Assembly: GCA_000697055.1 (NCBI GenBank)
Contig: JNDT01002257.1
Span: 1-64,000, forward strand
From: Saksenaea vasiformis B4078
Taxonomy: Eukaryota; Mucoromycota; Mucoromycetes; Mucorales; Saksenaeaceae
Direction: 5' to 3'
DNA length: 64,000 bases
How positions within the stretch are numbered: the first letter of the stretch is position 1; every line of letters begins with the position of its first letter. The notes beneath the pieces were generated by a model. That model did not search any database and was not told the DNA's origin. It worked only from the letters and a program-made list of their open reading frames with translations. Made by a program: the position numbers and the translations under genes. Shown piece after piece: positions 59,102 through 64,000 of the stretch.

Positions 59102-61360
59102 GGTGTCAAACGTTACAGCGCGTGTACTCTCGCCTTGGCTTTCTTTTCCGAAGGCTCTTTTTTTTTTCTTCTCTTTCTTGTCACCTGCCCAAAAGAGTGT
59201 CCCCGTGACTGTTAATTAGCGTCACCATCCAGTGGCCCGCCCATAGGTGCCTTTGTCATGATCTTCATCCTGCTATGACTGGTATATTAACTGCGTACTT
59301 TCGTGTTCTTTTCAGTGCAAGATTGGTTGTGCCGCGATTTCTCTCGCACAGTCTCCGTTGCCTTCACTCCGTTCTCGGATGTGGTTAGGCCCCTCAAGGC
59401 ACGCTTTTATTCTCAGATATAAATTTAATTCTTTCAGTCTACCCCTCCTTCTAACACCTTTCGTGGTGCATCATCTTTTTTCGCCAGGACTTGGGAGGAG
59501 TTTCGTGATATACATATAAAAAGAAAAACAAATGCAATAAAATTGAAATAAAAAGAAGATTTCTTTGAACCTAGTTTGGGCGGGCGACCACATCCTTCGG
59601 ACTCCGTTCTGGCAACTTTCTGGCTCCAATAAACAGTATCTATCTGTAGTCACTCAATGGGAATTTAACTTAGGAGCACTCGGTTCACAGGAACTGTCTT
59701 ATGGACGCTAGGTTCACAGATACCCACGGTTTGCCATCTATTTGTATTACAACCTAGTAAGATGTTCGTCCAACAGTTGGCGGAAAAACGATACATGAGT
59801 GTCCCCAAGCGGTAGATTCTGAATGTCTGTAACTATTCCCACAGAAAGCACAACCACACCACTCCTGATACCTAAGAGCTGATATCAGGCGCCAATTCTC
59901 CAAAAAAAAAAGAAAAGAAAAGAGCGCGATCGTGCGTAAATTGTCTCCATTCTTTTCTCTTCCATAGTTCATCCGACATAAGTATCTGCCCGATATTCTG
60001 TCATTCATGCGATCGCTGTTGAGCCTATTTTTATAAAGTATTCATCATGCGGACGTCACGCATGAAAAGCGTTAAGAATGTGGTAAAGCGAGCACATTTT
60101 CAGGCCGTGGTTTCAACCGCACCAATGTTCCAAGTCGATAAAAGGGAAAAGCGGGTTATTCGATGATTATCTTAGGTAGAGACTGAATACAGCGATGTCT
60201 AATACAAACATTTCTAGGTCACGCTAATTAAGTATCTGTTCCATTCACCGCCTACCCTCAGAACGTTGAAAGACAAGAACACAAATAGGAAATGAAACGA
60301 TTTTAAGAGACCAAGCGGAAGGATGACATTGTAAATGTTTGTTACGAATGGCAAAAAAGAAAAACTATATGCATGTTCGTCAGGGTCCATTAAGAAACAA
60401 GGTACAAGCGTTTATCATCATTACAGTCAACGATTTAGCAAATGTGGACTAGTCGTAGCATAGATTCGTGGTTCCTGGGAAACTGTGATGACGTTATAAG
60501 CACAGAAGAAACGTTTATGTGCGGCTTTATTGCATTCTCGTGAGATGATCGATCGGTTGTTACACGCTCCCCCATGCTACAGTGGGCGCGCGTTATAATT
60601 ATACTTGATATACTTATATTCTCGGTAAAGTTATATGCTCCTTCTTTTCCCAATGCCGTTCAGACCTTAATATAACACATTTCGCTTAAGTTTTAGGTTA
60701 TAGAATTTTGGAAAAATATAATAGGTGAAATAGATTAACCGGACTAAAGTAGTTTAGTTGTCGAAACATCAATTCATGTGTAATCTGTGGAAATGTTGAG
60801 GATCATACTTTAGATTTGCCTTTGCAATTTATTCTAATATAATCCGTGGTTGCTGCCTGCTTGGTACTTTGTGCGGTACATTCAGACTCTCTCAAACTCC
60901 TTGAAAGCAACAGACCAAGGTCCGAGGTAAGAGTCATGTAACAACAAGATTCTTACAAGTTCATCTGGTGATAGCTAGGATGTTATGGAACAGATGCTGG
61001 AATATGGCGACTGAAGCAAAAGGATCAGACAGGAAAAGTGCTTTGCATTTCTCGAATCATTTATACGTGTGTGCGCTTCCGTTTGCTATCACTTAATAAT
61101 AATGCAAATCTACAAACACATATTATGGAAAATAAGATCAGGTACATGCACTTGTGCAGTCTAACGATATGTAAAAGGCATTGATCCATAAAGACCCCTC
61201 TGGGTACTACAATGAAAGGTTTGCTTCAACTTATACTGGAGCGAGCCAATAGGAACAATAATTATTAGCGGGTATTAAATTCGATCTAGTTATATGTTAT
61301 TAGTTCAGAAGGGATACGTGGTTTACATGTTGATTAAACTTGTAGACAGAGTAGTACAAT

Positions 61361-61591
61361 TTACTGAAATAGATAGGGTAACAAGGACATAATGGAACTT
61401 GATTTTTTTTGTATTCGTCTTGAGCCATCGTCTGAGCCCACCATCGGAAGCCGCCGCTTTGAAGCCATCATGAAGCCCGACAGTTCAGCCTGCGTCACCT
61501 GTGGTTCTTCTTTTTGTTCTTGTGTATAAAGTATACAGGATTCCGAACCGTTTGTTTGAATTTTTGTTTGAATTTTTGTTTGGCTACTCAT
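61361..61591 (-). CDS. Unidentified small open frame, 76 codons
   Basis: Starts MSSQTKIQTKIQTNGSESC (the KIQT doubling is a 15-bp tandem repeat in DNA at about 61,555-61,580) and continues with EEPQVTQAELSGFMMASKRR before TAA at the 3' end. No family recognised. It may be spurious. Confidence 0.2.
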   Translation of the reverse strand: MSSQTKIQTKIQTNGSESCILYTQEQKEEPQVTQAELSGFMMASKRRLPMVGSDDGSRRIQKKSSSIMSLLPYLFQ

Positions 61592-61632
61592 GGACCGCAG
61601 GCTCCAAGTTGGCTTCGTATGGTATACATTTG

Positions 61633-61757
61633 ATAAGCATTGTAAGCATTACGCAAGCACAAGATAAAAAACCATATGCTTTTTGCGCTTCTGCATGCCT
61701 CGCATGTTGTCCTTGGCAGGCTTCCAATAAGCACTCTTAAGCATTACGCAAGCATAG
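61633..61757. repeat. Two direct copies of TAAGCATTACGCAAGCA
   Basis: ATAAGCATTGTAAGCATTACGCAAGCA and ATAAGCACTCTTAAGCATTACGCAAGCA-like units occur about 93 bases apart in the same orientation (about 61,633-61,661 and 61,727-61,757). A local duplication of unknown meaning. Confidence 0.7.
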
Positions 61758-63803
61758 CCCAGGAGAGGGACTACGGTCATCGTAAGCCACCACGCGCTTA
61801 TTACCCGGTGGGCTCCCATCAGATCACTCTTGGGGTTGTTTCTTCCCTTGAGAGAGCGGATATGAACATCCATCATCACAAAGGTTCAATAACGTATAAC
61901 ACTTACCAGAAAACCGCAACGCACTTTTTTTCGTTCAAAAAGTAAAAGAAGAGTGAAGTCGTCTCATAGGTCAAAAATGGCGTTTTTTATTGACCAAACA
62001 AATTTCTTTCTTTCGTTTACCAGTCCTCATTGTTACTGTTTCTCTTTCTCATGTGTTGCTGCCACTATTATCACAAGGAAATGAAGGCTCATCGCTGTAA
62101 ATTGGAACCTTTGTTGTTGAGAAGGCATTTTAGTATTTTACACGGGATCATGAAAAAAAAGGAAAAAGAAAAGAGAGACGGTGAACCACATCAGAGAGGA
62201 AGGACCCCTTCGTAAATATAATCTTCATAGGGCGTTACCATGATTCCAAGATATATGAAAGATGTAACGATGACGGAGTGTTAGGCGTCTGGTAGCACTG
62301 TCGATCATCTTCATGTGAAATCCGAGAAGGGTGCACAGATATTTGCATGCGCATGAAATGTATAACGGTACATTTACCTGCTCCCCTGACATTGGATCTA
62401 TCTGTAGAGAAGGCGTGCCTATACCATGATCTATTAACTACCGTCTATTTTCATATGAAGAGCCTCGACTGCAATGAAAATTATGTCCTTAAATCTAGTT
62501 CGACAATGATTGTTCCTTTCAAACTAACTACGTAAAGCAGTACGGTAGTGTTTATCTCATCTTCCGGCAAAAATAAGTCCTTGGCATGTTGAAAAGTTGT
62601 TCCACCTTAACAGCGGAAACGGAAAGCGAAGGCTGGTTCCGAGGTCCTTGTTCCATGAAACCAATGAAAGATGGTAACCAAACTCGGTCACAGATTAGAG
62701 TTTCGGTGAGTAAAATCCCATACGGAACGTCTGTGCACGAGGATGTCCGTTGCTTTAAAGCTCCCTTTCCCGGCACTTCACGCACTTTTAACGAAGAAAA
62801 AAAAAGGGAAAAAAGGGCAACGCATCTCCGGTGTCTTATTAACACTATACAAGTTGCTATGTACCGATGAAGATAAAAACTTGAAGTAAAAAGTGATCTT
62901 ACACCACCTAAAGAAGATTTTTTATGGGACATACTAAACGGAAGCATTCCATTTAGGGAACTCCGCCGAGATTTGATTGACAGTTCATCACAAGGGCGGA
63001 TCAAAAAGTAAAAAGGACGCGTCAAACAAAAATCCTTTTCTTCATCTTTTCTTTTACTTTTACTTTTTCTTCCTTCCAGTGGCAAAGCGGCTTCCCATAA
63101 TCTGTTACCGTTGGAATATTTACTCATTTCCATTGTCCATCTAGGTTATTATAGGACGGCAGACAGTTTGCCACTTCGTGTAAATTAGCGTAAGTGCTGC
63201 GCCATCTGATTATTTGTATTTTAAAACTGACATTTTCCAACTAAGGGTTCGTCTAAAGACATGTGTAGTATAGCGTAAGTGGCTTAATAAATATTTACGC
63301 ATAATCACTAACCCTTCTCTTTTTAGATCTTCGTCTGTCTGAGTTCTTCGTCCTTACGAAGTACTGACGTTTGTAGACAACGGACGATGAGGTAAGCATA
63401 TGCTGGCGCCCATCGGATATGAACTACAAGATAAGTAAGTTTAAGTGTAAGGTAGGCAGCAAGGTAAGTTTAAGCACCAGGTAGGTGGCAAATTAAATAG
63501 ACAAGAAAAAATAAAAAGAAGAAAAAAGAAAAGACAGGAAGAAAAAGAGTAGAGATAAAAGCCAAGCTAGGTGATTAGGTAAGTCAAACATTTCCTTTCT
63601 ATGAAGCCGCTTTGCCATAATGCCATCCTCCCGCGAGATTCTCCTTCCAGCTCCTGGTATTATACTGTGCACCTTTGGTTGTATCGTTCTGGTAAAAAAG
63701 AAAAAGAAGAGTCTTTTTCATTGTCTTCTGATGCCGTCATGCGTAGGTCCACTACTGGTGTCGTTTGTCTCCCCAGTCTACCTTGTTAATAAATAAAACT
63801 CGC

Positions 63804-64000
<197 letters not shown>

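Larger units (their letters stand above)
59102..63800. other. Long gene-poor region
   Basis: Nearly 4.7 kb without a recognisable gene. Minus frames at 61361-61591 and 61649-61879 are listed under one uncertain entry. Overlapping frames at 62552-63133 (-) and 62586-62870 (+) are mutual antisense. The stretch 63,435-63,500 holds two copies of a GTAAGTTTAAG...GGTAGG unit. Confidence 0.4.

Noticed and set aside
62552..63133. 193-codon minus frame
   Set aside because: Mixed low-complexity composition, overlapped by an antisense frame, with no splice or domain evidence.

Overview
The window is nuclear DNA of a filamentous, early-diverging fungus, most likely Mucoromycota. This rests on dense genes with many short GT-AG introns (about 45-70 nt), a fungal Ste7-type MAPKK, fungal ribosome-biogenesis and mRNA-export genes, Sel1-repeat proteins and a Fanzor-type transposon gene. 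There are no operons. All gene models below were built by joining open frames across visible splice sites and by checking that the joined frame stays in phase.

Layout. 0-6 kb: a partial gene end, an initiator tRNA-Met, a MAPK kinase (+) and deoxyhypusine synthase (-), the last two convergent. 6-12 kb: a large PXA-RGS-PX sorting nexin (Mdm1/SNX13-25 type, +) and a small PPxY-tailed membrane protein (-) split by an intron. 14.6-20.2 kb: a roughly 1,716-residue protein with two MACPF-like modules followed by about 20 Sel1 repeats. 21-25 kb: EBP2 (rRNA processing) and alpha-tubulin. 25-32 kb: a mobile-element graveyard. It holds a TA-flanked MITE that ends an unknown gene, a decayed Fanzor (eukaryotic TnpB/OMEGA nuclease) gene broken by frameshifts and by a CACTA-like insertion, and imperfect direct repeats on either side of the Fanzor. 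32.7-34 kb: mitochondrial porin (VDAC). 34-41 kb: gene-poor, with a 13-bp minisatellite of about 39 copies and a possible small cysteine-rich secreted protein. 41.4-47.1 kb: THO complex subunit THO2 (-). 48.7-49.7 kb: a Sel1-repeat relic with two in-frame stops. 50.5-59.1 kb: a CBS-PB1 membrane protein (+), UTP23 (-), a low-molecular-weight protein tyrosine phosphatase (-), a seven-helix membrane protein (+) and the GTPase DRG1 (-). 59-64 kb: almost empty, ending in a long CT microsatellite.

The intact genes are mostly housekeeping: ribosome and translation (EBP2, UTP23, deoxyhypusine synthase, DRG1, initiator tRNA), RNA export (THO2), cytoskeleton, mitochondrial outer membrane, signalling and membrane contact. 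They are not functionally clustered. The most notable items are the Fanzor relic with its nested insertion, the MACPF-Sel1 architecture with a broken Sel1 relative 30 kb away, a Ser/Pro-rich insert inside the MAPKK N-lobe, and a GC-AG intron in the CBS gene.
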